Of a stretch of DNA of 64,000 bases, positions 37,571 to 45,395 are shown piece by piece. The notes under the pieces were generated by a model. The model was given only the letters and a program-made list of their open reading frames with translations. It was not told where the DNA came from and did not search any database. The stretch comes from a bacterium (lineage in GTDB: Bacteria; Bacillota; Clostridia; Lachnospirales; Lachnospiraceae), in assembly GCA_004562765.1 (NCBI GenBank), contig SFRL01000008.1:1-64000 (forward strand). Direction: 5' to 3'. How positions within the stretch are numbered: the first letter of the stretch is position 1; each line of letters starts with the position of its first letter. The translations under genes were made by a program, and so were the position numbers.

Positions 37571-38393
37571 ATCGCAGTTTTCCTTCTCTTTTATCCTTGC
37601 AGGGAAGAAGACCCTCCTCATACATTCCCTGTATGACAGACACAACATCCGCTCCTGATAATGCAAAATAGCGGATATGCTGTCTGAGTGAATCACTCAT
37701 GACCTTTGAGCAGTGCAGATCCGTGCAGAGTTTTAACGTCCATGTCTCCAGCCCGGGGCACAGACCGTTTTCCCTGTATAAAGATTCGGATGTAATTTCC
37801 TGAAGCAGCCCGACAAACGCACATAAGGGTTCCTGACAGGCTTCCATCAAATGTTCGACCTGCTCTTTTGAAACTGCTTTTGCGGTTCCTCTGTCAGAAA
37901 CGATCTTCAGGAACAGCATCTGGTGCGGTCCGCAGAAATATGAGCCTGCCTGATAGACAGCTGCCGCTTCCATGTCATAGAGCGAACCGTCCGGATACGC
38001 TGTAGGCACGGTATCGACTCCATTCCACGGTTCCATCCCGGTCACGATCGCTTCTTCACAGAAGTCATGGCGGTATAAAATATCCGGATAAAATGTTTTT
38101 CCCGTCACCTGTTCTGTGATCTTATTACACAAAAAAATACCGTCATTCCCTTTCGTGCGCGCACAGGTACCGATATTGAGAAGTATATCGTCCTTCATCG
38201 GCCTGTTTGCTGTGCACACACTGCTGACTGCTGCAGCGGCGGCAATTTCACCGACGCCGGTAACTGTCAGCCGAATGCCGGCTGTCTCATTATAAAATTC
38301 CAAAAAGCGTGTGTTGTCCGGATTTTTTGTCAGCTGAAAATGCCTGATAAACAAAGATGCTTCGCAGTATAAAGCAGTAAAAATATAGATCAT
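37542..38393 (-). CDS. Nucleoside phosphorylase/MTA-SAH nucleosidase-like protein
   Basis: 283 aa. The first about 200 residues match the purine nucleoside phosphorylase fold (GVGEIAAAAAVSSV, LLNIGTCARTKG, SLYDMEAAAVYQAG, FLKIVSDRG). The MEAAA motif binds the ribose/base. The C-terminal about 80 residues look like an added helical segment. The substrate is unclear. It overlaps the SplB-like frame and could clear 5'-deoxyadenosine released by radical SAM chemistry (inference). Confidence 0.75.
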   Translation of the reverse strand: MIYIFTALYCEASLFIRHFQLTKNPDNTRFLEFYNETAGIRLTVTGVGEIAAAAAVSSVCTANRPMKDDILLNIGTCARTKGNDGIFLCNKITEQVTGKTFYPDILYRHDFCEEAIVTGMEPWNGVDTVPTAYPDGSLYDMEAAAVYQAGSYFCGPHQMLFLKIVSDRGTAKAVSKEQVEHLMEACQEPLCAFVGLLQEITSESLYRENGLCPGLETWTLKLCTDLHCSKVMSDSLRQHIRYFALSGADVVSVIQGMYEEGLLPCKDKREGKLRFEELKRRLF

Positions 38394-38411
38394 CCCATGA
38401 AACCCCGGCTT

Positions 38412-38894
38412 TTATTTATGATATGGCTCATGATTCTGAATCCGGTAGCTCCGGTAAAGCTGCTCCAGAAGGATCACGCGCATTAACTGATGTGGAAACG
38501 TCATAGCAGAAAAGCTGAGCAGCTCATCACATTGGCTCAGAATGGATGGATGAAGACCAAGTGAACCGCCTATGACAAAGATCAGACTACTCTTTCCGCT
38601 GACAGCCAATTGACCCAGATGTTCCGCAAACGCAACAGAATCAAAAGACTTTCCGTCAATGGCCAGTGCGATCACATAGTCATTGTCCCTGATATGAGAG
38701 CGCAGACGGGCTGCTTCTTTCTCTTTGATCTGCAGTTCCTCTGTCTCAGAGCTTCGATCCGGCGTCTTTTCATCCGCAACCTCGATGATCGATAACTTGC
38801 AGTATCGGGACAGACGCTTCTCGTATTCCGCTATGGCTTCGCGGTAAAATTTTTCTTTTATCTTGCCTACGCATAATATTTTTATGTTAGACAT
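38412..38894 (-). CDS. rlmH: 23S rRNA pseudouridine-1915 N3-methyltransferase RlmH
   Basis: 160 aa SPOUT methyltransferase using SAM. The knot region FVIGGSLGLHPSIL and the C-terminal HQLMRVILLEQLYRSYRIQNHEPYHK are diagnostic. It overlaps scpB by 8 bases. Confidence 0.95.
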   Translation of the reverse strand: MSNIKILCVGKIKEKFYREAIAEYEKRLSRYCKLSIIEVADEKTPDRSSETEELQIKEKEAARLRSHIRDNDYVIALAIDGKSFDSVAFAEHLGQLAVSGKSSLIFVIGGSLGLHPSILSQCDELLSFSAMTFPHQLMRVILLEQLYRSYRIQNHEPYHK

Positions 38895-39456
38895 TTAACT
38901 GTACCTGCATTTCTTCTTCCGCTTCCTGGCGGAACTCTTCCACCTGGTCGGGATTCAAGACCGGCAGCTCATCAATGGAATGTACACCGAAGCTGCGCAG
39001 GAACTCCTCCGTCGTTCCAAACAGAAGCGGCTTGCCCGGTGCATCCAGACGTCCCAGTTCCTGGATCAGGTTATACTCCAACAGCTTATTGACTGCGTGA
39101 TCACAGGAAACACCACGGATCTTTTCAATCTCTACACGTGTGATCGGCTGTTTATAGGCTATGATCGACAACGTCTCCAGCAACACATCTGTCAGTGCGC
39201 GGTGCTTTGGCTGCTTTGCAATGCGGATCAGGTATTCATACATTTCCGGTTTTGTACACATCTGATAAGAGCCGTCCAGTTCCATGATTGCGATCCCGCG
39301 TTTTGCATTTGCATAATCTCCGATCAGCTCATCCAATAATTGCTTTGTTTTCTCTTTATCCAGTTCAATCGCTGCGGCGATCTTAGAGAGTTCCACTGAC
39401 TCTCCCATCGTAAAAAGGATGGATTCTATGATCGCCTTATAGTTTTGATCGTCCAT
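38887..39456 (-). CDS. scpB: Segregation and condensation protein B
   Basis: 189 aa. Two winged-helix domains characteristic of ScpB, with ALTDVLLETLSIIAYKQPITRVEIEKIRG in the second. The acidic C-terminal tail (VEEFRQEAEEEMQ) is usual. It forms the Smc-ScpAB condensin with ScpA, encoded 21 bases upstream. Confidence 0.95.
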   Translation of the reverse strand: MDDQNYKAIIESILFTMGESVELSKIAAAIELDKEKTKQLLDELIGDYANAKRGIAIMELDGSYQMCTKPEMYEYLIRIAKQPKHRALTDVLLETLSIIAYKQPITRVEIEKIRGVSCDHAVNKLLEYNLIQELGRLDAPGKPLLFGTTEEFLRSFGVHSIDELPVLNPDQVEEFRQEAEEEMQVQLNV

Positions 39457-39477
39457 AAAAGCTCCTATATCTTCCCG

Positions 39478-40230
39478 TTAAGCTGCAACCTGCGAGGTGA
39501 TCTGAATATCATCAAAGATCGCCTCCTGTGTGATGCGGATCGTTCCCATCTTCATCAGCTCAAGGATCGCGAGAAATGTCACGATGATCTCTGTCTTGCT
39601 CTTTGCCCGCTCTAAAAGTCCCCGGAAACTGAAATATTTATGGCTTCTGGCATAAGTTTCCAGAGCAGCCATGCAATCCTCCAGTGAGATCTCTTCCTTC
39701 TGGATCTTTCCGAATTTGGAACGGATGGGGTCGATCTTGTCCACCTGCTTTTTCATCATGGACTGAAAGATCTCGTTCAGCTTGTCCAGCGTCAGATCTG
39801 CCACCAGCTCGTCCAGATCCACCGGTTCCTCATAGGCAGCTACCTCCTCCGGAATCGTAGGCACTTTAAACAGCACACGGCTTGCATCCATCTGTCGGTC
39901 CTTCAGCTCACCGGATATATACTTATACATCTTGTACTCCAGAAGCTGCTGTACCAACTGCGCCCGAGGATCCTCCGCCTCCTCGTCGTCCTCTGTCTCA
40001 GGCGCGGGAAGAAGCATCTTCGCCTTGATATCCAAAAGCGTGGCAGCCATGACCATAAACTCGCTCATCACATTCAGGTCCTGACGCTGCATCTCACGGA
40101 TGTACGCCATATACTGATTGGTAATCTCCACGATCGGGATATCATAGATATTCACTTTATTCTTGTCCAGCAAATGGAGGAGCAGATCAAGCGGCCCCTC
40201 AAAAACTTGTAGTTTAACCGTCAAATCCAT
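39478..40230 (-). CDS. scpA: Segregation and condensation protein A
   Basis: 250 aa kleisin. N-terminal LQVFEGPLDLLLHLLDKNKVNIYDIPI and C-terminal VTFLAILELMKMGTIRITQEAIFDDI are the Smc-binding ends. It bridges the Smc heads and binds ScpB. It is the first gene of the 31-gene minus-strand series, with its own promoter. Confidence 0.95.
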   Translation of the reverse strand: MDLTVKLQVFEGPLDLLLHLLDKNKVNIYDIPIVEITNQYMAYIREMQRQDLNVMSEFMVMAATLLDIKAKMLLPAPETEDDEEAEDPRAQLVQQLLEYKMYKYISGELKDRQMDASRVLFKVPTIPEEVAAYEEPVDLDELVADLTLDKLNEIFQSMMKKQVDKIDPIRSKFGKIQKEEISLEDCMAALETYARSHKYFSFRGLLERAKSKTEIIVTFLAILELMKMGTIRITQEAIFDDIQITSQVAA

Positions 40231-40269
40231 CGTACAAACCCCTAGATGTTGTGTTTTGTGTTCTACCCT

Positions 40270-40298
40270 ATTCTATACGCTGGAGACGGAAAATGCAA
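40270..40298 (-). promoter_or_regulatory. Sigma-A-type promoter of the scpA operon
   Basis: TTGCAT (40293-40298), 17-base spacer, TAGAAT (40270-40275) on the minus strand, about 40 bases upstream of the scpA start. Among the gaps examined it is the only strong promoter before the long gene run. Confidence 0.7.
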
Positions 40299-40370
40299 GT
40301 GTTTTTTAGGTAACAGGGAAATTATGTATATTCTGTACAAAGGATGCGTGGCTTCAGGAGCGCTTTTATA

Positions 40371-41243
40371 TCAAGGAACGTGCGGCTTCTCCGGCTTTGC
40401 CGTAACTACCAGCAATTCACTGCGGTTAAAGATGCGTATATGAAACGTGTGTGTTCCCATCCCGCGACTGACAAGCGCCGTCTGCCCGCCCTCATCAAAG
40501 CGTCCGAAACTGTGCTTTGGGAACAGTTCAAACTGTGGTGAGATCACGCTTCCGATTCCCGGAATGCACACAAGTCCTCCGTGGTAGTGTCCGGACAGGC
40601 TCAGATCCGCGCCCCATGCAAAGTATTCCGGCACATACTTCGGCGTATGTGCAAGCAGGATCTGGTAACGTGATACATCCGGCCGTCCCAGGCAGCGAGA
40701 CAGCTCTCCCGGTGCCAACGGCGTATCGACTCCCTTTTTATAGTAAGGCAGCGGCAGCTCCAATCCGAGGATCACCAGTTCATCTTCTCCCGCTTTCACG
40801 ATCTCCCGTTCATTGTTCAGAATGTGCACTCCAAGCTCTGTCATGCGCATTTTCAGCTGCTGATACGAAGCATGGTTTTTGTGCTCCGGGTCTTCCAGTC
40901 GGCTCTCATGATTCCCATTGGAAAAATAGACAGGCGCGATCGCTGTCAGCTGCTCCATCAGCTCCTCCGTCACATAAAAAAGCTCAGGCTTTGTCTGTAC
41001 GATCAGATCACCCGGAACAAAAATGGCTTCGGGAGACTCCTCGCGGATCGCCTGAACCAGACGCTCATTGTGTCTGCCGTAACGCCACAAATGCAGATCT
41101 GCCAAAACCACCCACTTGTGCTCTCCCTTTAATTTGTCCGAACAGATCTGATAGGTTGTCCTGTTAAAACGCATCAGCTCCTGCACCTGCCAGATCACAC
41201 AGATGACCAGAAGACAAAGAAGGATCCCAATAATCTGAAACAT
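40371..41243 (-). CDS. Membrane-anchored metallophosphoesterase
   Basis: 290 aa. One N-terminal helix (about 1-22), then the calcineurin-like domain with DLHLWRYGRHN, GDLI, GNHE and SGHYHGG metal-binding motifs. It resembles YkuE/YaeI-type enzymes, some of which act on lipid-linked substrates such as UDP-diacylglucosamine; the substrate here is unknown. The ATG at 41243 has GGAGG 8 bases upstream; the GTG at 41252 lies inside that site and is rejected. Divergent from dacF. Confidence 0.88.
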   Translation of the reverse strand: MFQIIGILLCLLVICVIWQVQELMRFNRTTYQICSDKLKGEHKWVVLADLHLWRYGRHNERLVQAIREESPEAIFVPGDLIVQTKPELFYVTEELMEQLTAIAPVYFSNGNHESRLEDPEHKNHASYQQLKMRMTELGVHILNNEREIVKAGEDELVILGLELPLPYYKKGVDTPLAPGELSRCLGRPDVSRYQILLAHTPKYVPEYFAWGADLSLSGHYHGGLVCIPGIGSVISPQFELFPKHSFGRFDEGGQTALVSRGMGTHTFHIRIFNRSELLVVTAKPEKPHVP

Positions 41244-41360
41244 AAGCGTCACCTCCTCCCTGTAGTTTTTCGTAACTATTTCGCATGTCCGCAGCAGGAT
41301 CTTTCATAAATTCTTCCGGCACCTCGTAAACTATTACAAAGCCCGGAAGGATCCTATGCT

Positions 41361-42623
41361 ATGCATCTGAATAAAACGTTTCAAAAATATCTCAAAAAAA
41401 GAATGATTCCCTTACTGCTTGTATATGTACTAACGTTCTCCACTGTACTATCCGTGTCAGCAGAGCCGGCTTCCACTGATGGAACCCCAGCCGGTACAGC
41501 TGATTCCTCCGACAGTCAAAATGCCTCAGACAGCCAGACAGCCGCTCTTGATCCGGCCGCAAAGTCTGCTTTGATCATGGAAGCCAAAACCGGAACCGTT
41601 ATCTTTGAAAAAAACGCGGACGAACGCCTCCGCCCAGCCAGCGTAACAAAGATCATGACGCTTCTACTCATTTTTGAAGGTCTGGAAAAAAAGCAGTACA
41701 CACTGGATGATATCGTTACTGTGTCTGAGCACGCCGCAGGCATGGGCGGCTCACAGGTATATCTGGAACCGGGTGAAACGCAGACTGTAAATGATATGAT
41801 CAAATGCATCAGCATCGCCAGTGCCAACGATGCAAGCGTCGCCATGGCAGAATTTGTCGCCGGTTCCGAACCCGCCTTTGTAGAGCAGATGAACGCGAAA
41901 GCAAAAGAACTCGGCATGAGCAATACGACCTTTGTCAACTGCTGCGGTCTGGAAGCAGAAGGACATCTGACTACTGCCAGAGACATTGCCCTCATGTCCC
42001 GTGAGCTGGTCACAAAACACCCTCAGATCCACGATTATTGTACCGTCTGGCAGGATACGATCACACACGAAACACGCCGCGGCTCCTCTGAGTTTGGTCT
42101 GACAAACACAAACAAATTTTTAAAGCAGTACACCTATGCAAACGGATTAAAAACCGGCTATACATCCCTTGCCAAATACTGTATCAGCGCTACCGCCGCA
42201 AAGGATTCACTGGAGCTGATCACCGTGCTCATGGCGGAGCCTGATATTAAATCCCGCGTGAAAGATCTGCAAAGCTGTATGGATTACGGATTCTCCAGAT
42301 GTAAGCTCTACGAAGATACAAACGAGGATCCTCTGACACCGCTCCCTGTCAAACACGGAAAAACAGATGTACTGCCGATCGTCTACGACGGTGCCATGGA
42401 ATATCTGGACACGGACGGAAGAGATCTCTCCGCAGTGGAGAAAACACTCTCCCTTCCGGAAGCAATCGAAGCCCCCATCAACGAAGGTGACATCGTCGGC
42501 GAAGCTGTCTACACGCTGAACGGCACACTGCTCGGCTCAGTGTCCATCCGCGCCGCCGGAACCGTTGAACAGGCAGACTATCCATACTATTTTTTAAAGG
42601 CTGCACGCGCGTTTTTCCTATAA
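41361..42623 (+). CDS. dacF: D-alanyl-D-alanine carboxypeptidase (DacF/PBP5 type)
   Basis: 420 aa, plus strand. The signal peptide ends at A34 (SVSA-EPAS), followed by a Ser/Asp/Thr-rich linker (about 36-62). Catalytic motifs are S94-V-T-K97, S154-A-N156 and K264-T-G266. A C-terminal PBP5 domain (about 305-400) and a hydrophobic end (YPYYFLKAARAFFL) support membrane attachment. AGGA precedes the ATG. Its TAA abuts the cls TAG on the other strand with no room for a terminator. Confidence 0.93.
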   Translation: MHLNKTFQKYLKKRMIPLLLVYVLTFSTVLSVSAEPASTDGTPAGTADSSDSQNASDSQTAALDPAAKSALIMEAKTGTVIFEKNADERLRPASVTKIMTLLLIFEGLEKKQYTLDDIVTVSEHAAGMGGSQVYLEPGETQTVNDMIKCISIASANDASVAMAEFVAGSEPAFVEQMNAKAKELGMSNTTFVNCCGLEAEGHLTTARDIALMSRELVTKHPQIHDYCTVWQDTITHETRRGSSEFGLTNTNKFLKQYTYANGLKTGYTSLAKYCISATAAKDSLELITVLMAEPDIKSRVKDLQSCMDYGFSRCKLYEDTNEDPLTPLPVKHGKTDVLPIVYDGAMEYLDTDGRDLSAVEKTLSLPEAIEAPINEGDIVGEAVYTLNGTLLGSVSIRAAGTVEQADYPYYFLKAARAFFL

Positions 42624-44156
42624 TAGCGGTGCAATGAGGCGCAGGAACGCATGCAGCATACGCATGCCAAAAGGATGCTTCCTCTGACAATCGCAAAGCT
42701 GTATCTCTCTGGATACCGCAAATGTCTCAACCATATCTGTATACACCTGCTCAACCACCGGTGTCTGATACACGAAGACGCCACATTCAAAATGCAGATA
42801 GAGACTGCGGTAGTCCAGATTGACGCTGCCTACTGTTGCGTATTTATCATCACAGACAAAGCACTTTGCATGCAGAAAACCCGGCGTATATTCATAAATA
42901 CGGACACCGTTTTCCAGCAGTCTTGCATAATGTGAACGTGTGAGAAAGAACACCAGCTTTTTGTCCGGAATACCGGGTGTAACAATACGCACATCCACAC
43001 CACTCTTTGCCGCATTACACAGTGCAACGGTCATCTCCTGATCCAGGATCAGATACGGCGTGAAAATATAGACATATCTCGTCGCACGGTTGATCATGTT
43101 CAAATAAATGTTTTCACCGACGTTCTCATTGTCCAGTGGCGTGTCATCATAGGGCTGCACATAGCCCTGTGTGGGGATCTGTTCGGCAAAAGAGGCATCG
43201 GGCAGGTATGCTTCACAGTCTGATTCACTTCCGACAACGTAATCCCACATTTCCAGAAACATCACCGTAAAGCTCTTTGCAGCTGCACCTTCCAGACGGA
43301 TACCGGTATCCTTCCAGTAACCAAACCGATCGATCTTATTAATATACTCATCTGCAATATTTACGCCGCCGGTGTAACTGATCTTTCCATCCACCACCAT
43401 GATCTTGCGATGGTCTCTGTTATTCATAATGATCGCCAGCACCGGGCGCGCCGGATTAAAAGCAGCACACTTGATACCTTTTTCCTGCAGTTTGCGGTAA
43501 AAATGTGCCGGCATTTTGTTGATACAGCCTACATCATCGTAGATCAGGCGGACATCCACGCCCTCTGCCACTTTTTTCACCAGTTCATCCACAAGAGTGT
43601 CATACATCTCGCCCGTATCCAGAATAAAGTATTCCAGAAAAATGTATTTTTCCGCACGCCTGATATCTGCAAGCATTGCCTCAAACAGTTCCTCCCCGCA
43701 TTTATAATAACAGCTGGAGGTATGACCACAGATCGGGTCATGGGACGCATGCCAGATATAATCAGACTGCATTGCCGCCTGCGGATGCTCAGCCCGTAAT
43801 TCTTCCGTAATCTGCGTATCCTCGGTCAGATACGGTTCGATCTTGGCGTTCACGGCATCCATACGCTTTCTTGTGCCACGGGTCAGTCCGGGACGCCCAA
43901 AGATCAGGTATACAGGTACACCAACGATCGGTACCATCATGATAAAAAATACCCACGACAACTTAAATGACGGATTCGTCCACCGCGTAATGACGGAAAA
44001 TGCCAATACGATCGCGATCACATTCACGATCGCCGAAACGAAGTTGTAGCGTACGCTGAAATCAGCTAAAAACAAAACGATCCATGCGATCTGCAACAGG
44101 ATCATCACTCCTATAATAAACAGTCGACTTGTCAACATTTTAAATATTCGTTTCAT
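42618..44156 (-). CDS. cls: Cardiolipin synthase (phospholipase D type)
   Basis: 512 aa. Two N-terminal membrane helices (about 7-30 and 38-60) precede two HKD motifs, HRKIMVVDGKISYTGG and HAKCFVCDDKYATVGS, which condense two phosphatidylglycerols into cardiolipin. ATG at 44156 with AGAGG 10 bases upstream; a GTG immediately before it is an alternative. It converges with dacF, the stop codons being adjacent. Confidence 0.93.
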   Translation of the reverse strand: MKRIFKMLTSRLFIIGVMILLQIAWIVLFLADFSVRYNFVSAIVNVIAIVLAFSVITRWTNPSFKLSWVFFIMMVPIVGVPVYLIFGRPGLTRGTRKRMDAVNAKIEPYLTEDTQITEELRAEHPQAAMQSDYIWHASHDPICGHTSSCYYKCGEELFEAMLADIRRAEKYIFLEYFILDTGEMYDTLVDELVKKVAEGVDVRLIYDDVGCINKMPAHFYRKLQEKGIKCAAFNPARPVLAIIMNNRDHRKIMVVDGKISYTGGVNIADEYINKIDRFGYWKDTGIRLEGAAAKSFTVMFLEMWDYVVGSESDCEAYLPDASFAEQIPTQGYVQPYDDTPLDNENVGENIYLNMINRATRYVYIFTPYLILDQEMTVALCNAAKSGVDVRIVTPGIPDKKLVFFLTRSHYARLLENGVRIYEYTPGFLHAKCFVCDDKYATVGSVNLDYRSLYLHFECGVFVYQTPVVEQVYTDMVETFAVSREIQLCDCQRKHPFGMRMLHAFLRLIAPLL

Positions 44157-44180
44157 CACGTGTATTCCTCTCTGCTTCCA

Positions 44181-44316
44181 TGATTCGCAGTGCATACCAC
44201 TCGAAAAATCACAGATTTTTCTCGTTGTCGTGCATTCGCACTATCAAAATCATAAATTACAAATCCATCTGCGAGCAGATAATTTGTAATTCTATGATTT
44301 TGGCACTGCTCATTGC
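44181..44316. repeat. Composite palindromic intergenic element
   Basis: Between the subtilase and cls there are three palindromes in series: GAAAAATC/GATTTTTC (44203-44221), GTGC-ATTC-GCAC (44230-44241), and a long imperfect stem (44245-44264 with 44282-44302) that encloses a smaller palindrome, ATCTGC-GA-GCAGAT (44267-44280). No gene is present. The form is that of a REP/MITE-like dispersed element, but only one copy is seen here. Confidence 0.55.
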
Positions 44317-44326
44317 TTATATCATA

Positions 44327-45202
44327 TCACATGAGCGCTGCAAAATCAAAATTCCCCCATCCCGGTTTTCCTTTCCTGCGCTGCAGCTTGCTGTACAAAA
44401 ACAGTTTCAGATCAGACGGTGCAAAATCCGGATAGATCTCGCCCAGCACGGCAAGCCCACCGGTTACTACCGCAGTCGCCATGGAGGTTCCGCTCTTGCT
44501 GACGTAGCCGCCATGACTGCCGCAACTGATAATGTGTGTTCCCGGTGCCAGTATTTCCGGCTTTGTAACGCAGATTTCCGTAGGACCTCTTCCACTGTAT
44601 CCCAGATGCATACTTCCTTTCAGCAATACGCGGTCATCATCATCCAGACTGCCCACGGTGATCAGTTCGGGAATCGTTCCGGGCACTGTCACAGAGGAAA
44701 CTCCGGGACCATTGTTACCGGACGCAGCCACCACACAGATCCCTTTTTCCCAGAGTGTCTGGATCGCCGCGATCAGAGACTGTTGTTCCTCGCGTTTGGT
44801 CTGAGGCATCATACCGATCGAAATATTCAAAAACCGGATATTGTAACGTGCCCGGTTGCTTATGATCCAGTCTACCGCACGCACCACCGCCTCGATGTTC
44901 CCGTTTCCCATCGTATCCAATACCTTCAGGACGATATAATGACATCTCGGAGCGATCCCCGTATATTTACCGTTGCTGAGTATTCCGCTTCCACCAATAA
45001 TGCCTGCCAGGTGTGTGCCATGACCATTATCATCATAGATACCGGTGCGCCCATTCACAAAATCCTTAAAATCCAGCACCCGGTTTCTGAAATCCGGATG
45101 CATCGTGATACCCGTATCAAGAATTGCCACGGTGGAACCGCCGCCAAAATAACCTTCACCATGAGGAAGCTCTGTATGAATTAATTTTCGTACACGTTCC
45201 AT
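44327..45202 (-). CDS. Subtilisin-like serine peptidase (S8), apparently intracellular
   Basis: 291 aa. The catalytic triad is D29 (VAILDTGIT), H61 (NGHGTHLAG) and S240 (GTSMATAVV), with the oxyanion Asn in AASGNNGPG. There is no signal peptide and almost no propeptide; the catalytic domain starts within 25 residues. That fits an intracellular subtilisin-like protease. AAAGGA precedes the ATG by 7 bases. It has no evident functional neighbour. Confidence 0.9.
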   Translation of the reverse strand: MERVRKLIHTELPHGEGYFGGGSTVAILDTGITMHPDFRNRVLDFKDFVNGRTGIYDDNGHGTHLAGIIGGSGILSNGKYTGIAPRCHYIVLKVLDTMGNGNIEAVVRAVDWIISNRARYNIRFLNISIGMMPQTKREEQQSLIAAIQTLWEKGICVVAASGNNGPGVSSVTVPGTIPELITVGSLDDDDRVLLKGSMHLGYSGRGPTEICVTKPEILAPGTHIISCGSHGGYVSKSGTSMATAVVTGGLAVLGEIYPDFAPSDLKLFLYSKLQRRKGKPGWGNFDFAALM

Positions 45203-45306
45203 ATAAAATCCTTTGCCATCATAAAAAATCAGCTAAAAAATAAAATAATTGTTGGTTTATCATATGCAGGACAAATTGGAACGTGTTCTGACTTACCTCC
45301 AAAGCA

Positions 45307-45345
45307 CAAAAAGAGGAACCGGTCTTGCAACCAATTCCTCCTCTG
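45307..45345 (-). terminator. Rho-independent terminator after pnp
   Basis: On the minus strand a GC-containing stem (AGAGG..AATTGGT with ACCGGTT..CCTCT, 3-base bulge) is followed by TTTTT. It lies about 50 bases past the pnp stop. Confidence 0.75.
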
Positions 45346-45395
45346 TAGCGGACTTGAAATTTCCGGCAGAAATATCCGGTCTTCACCTGTCCATT

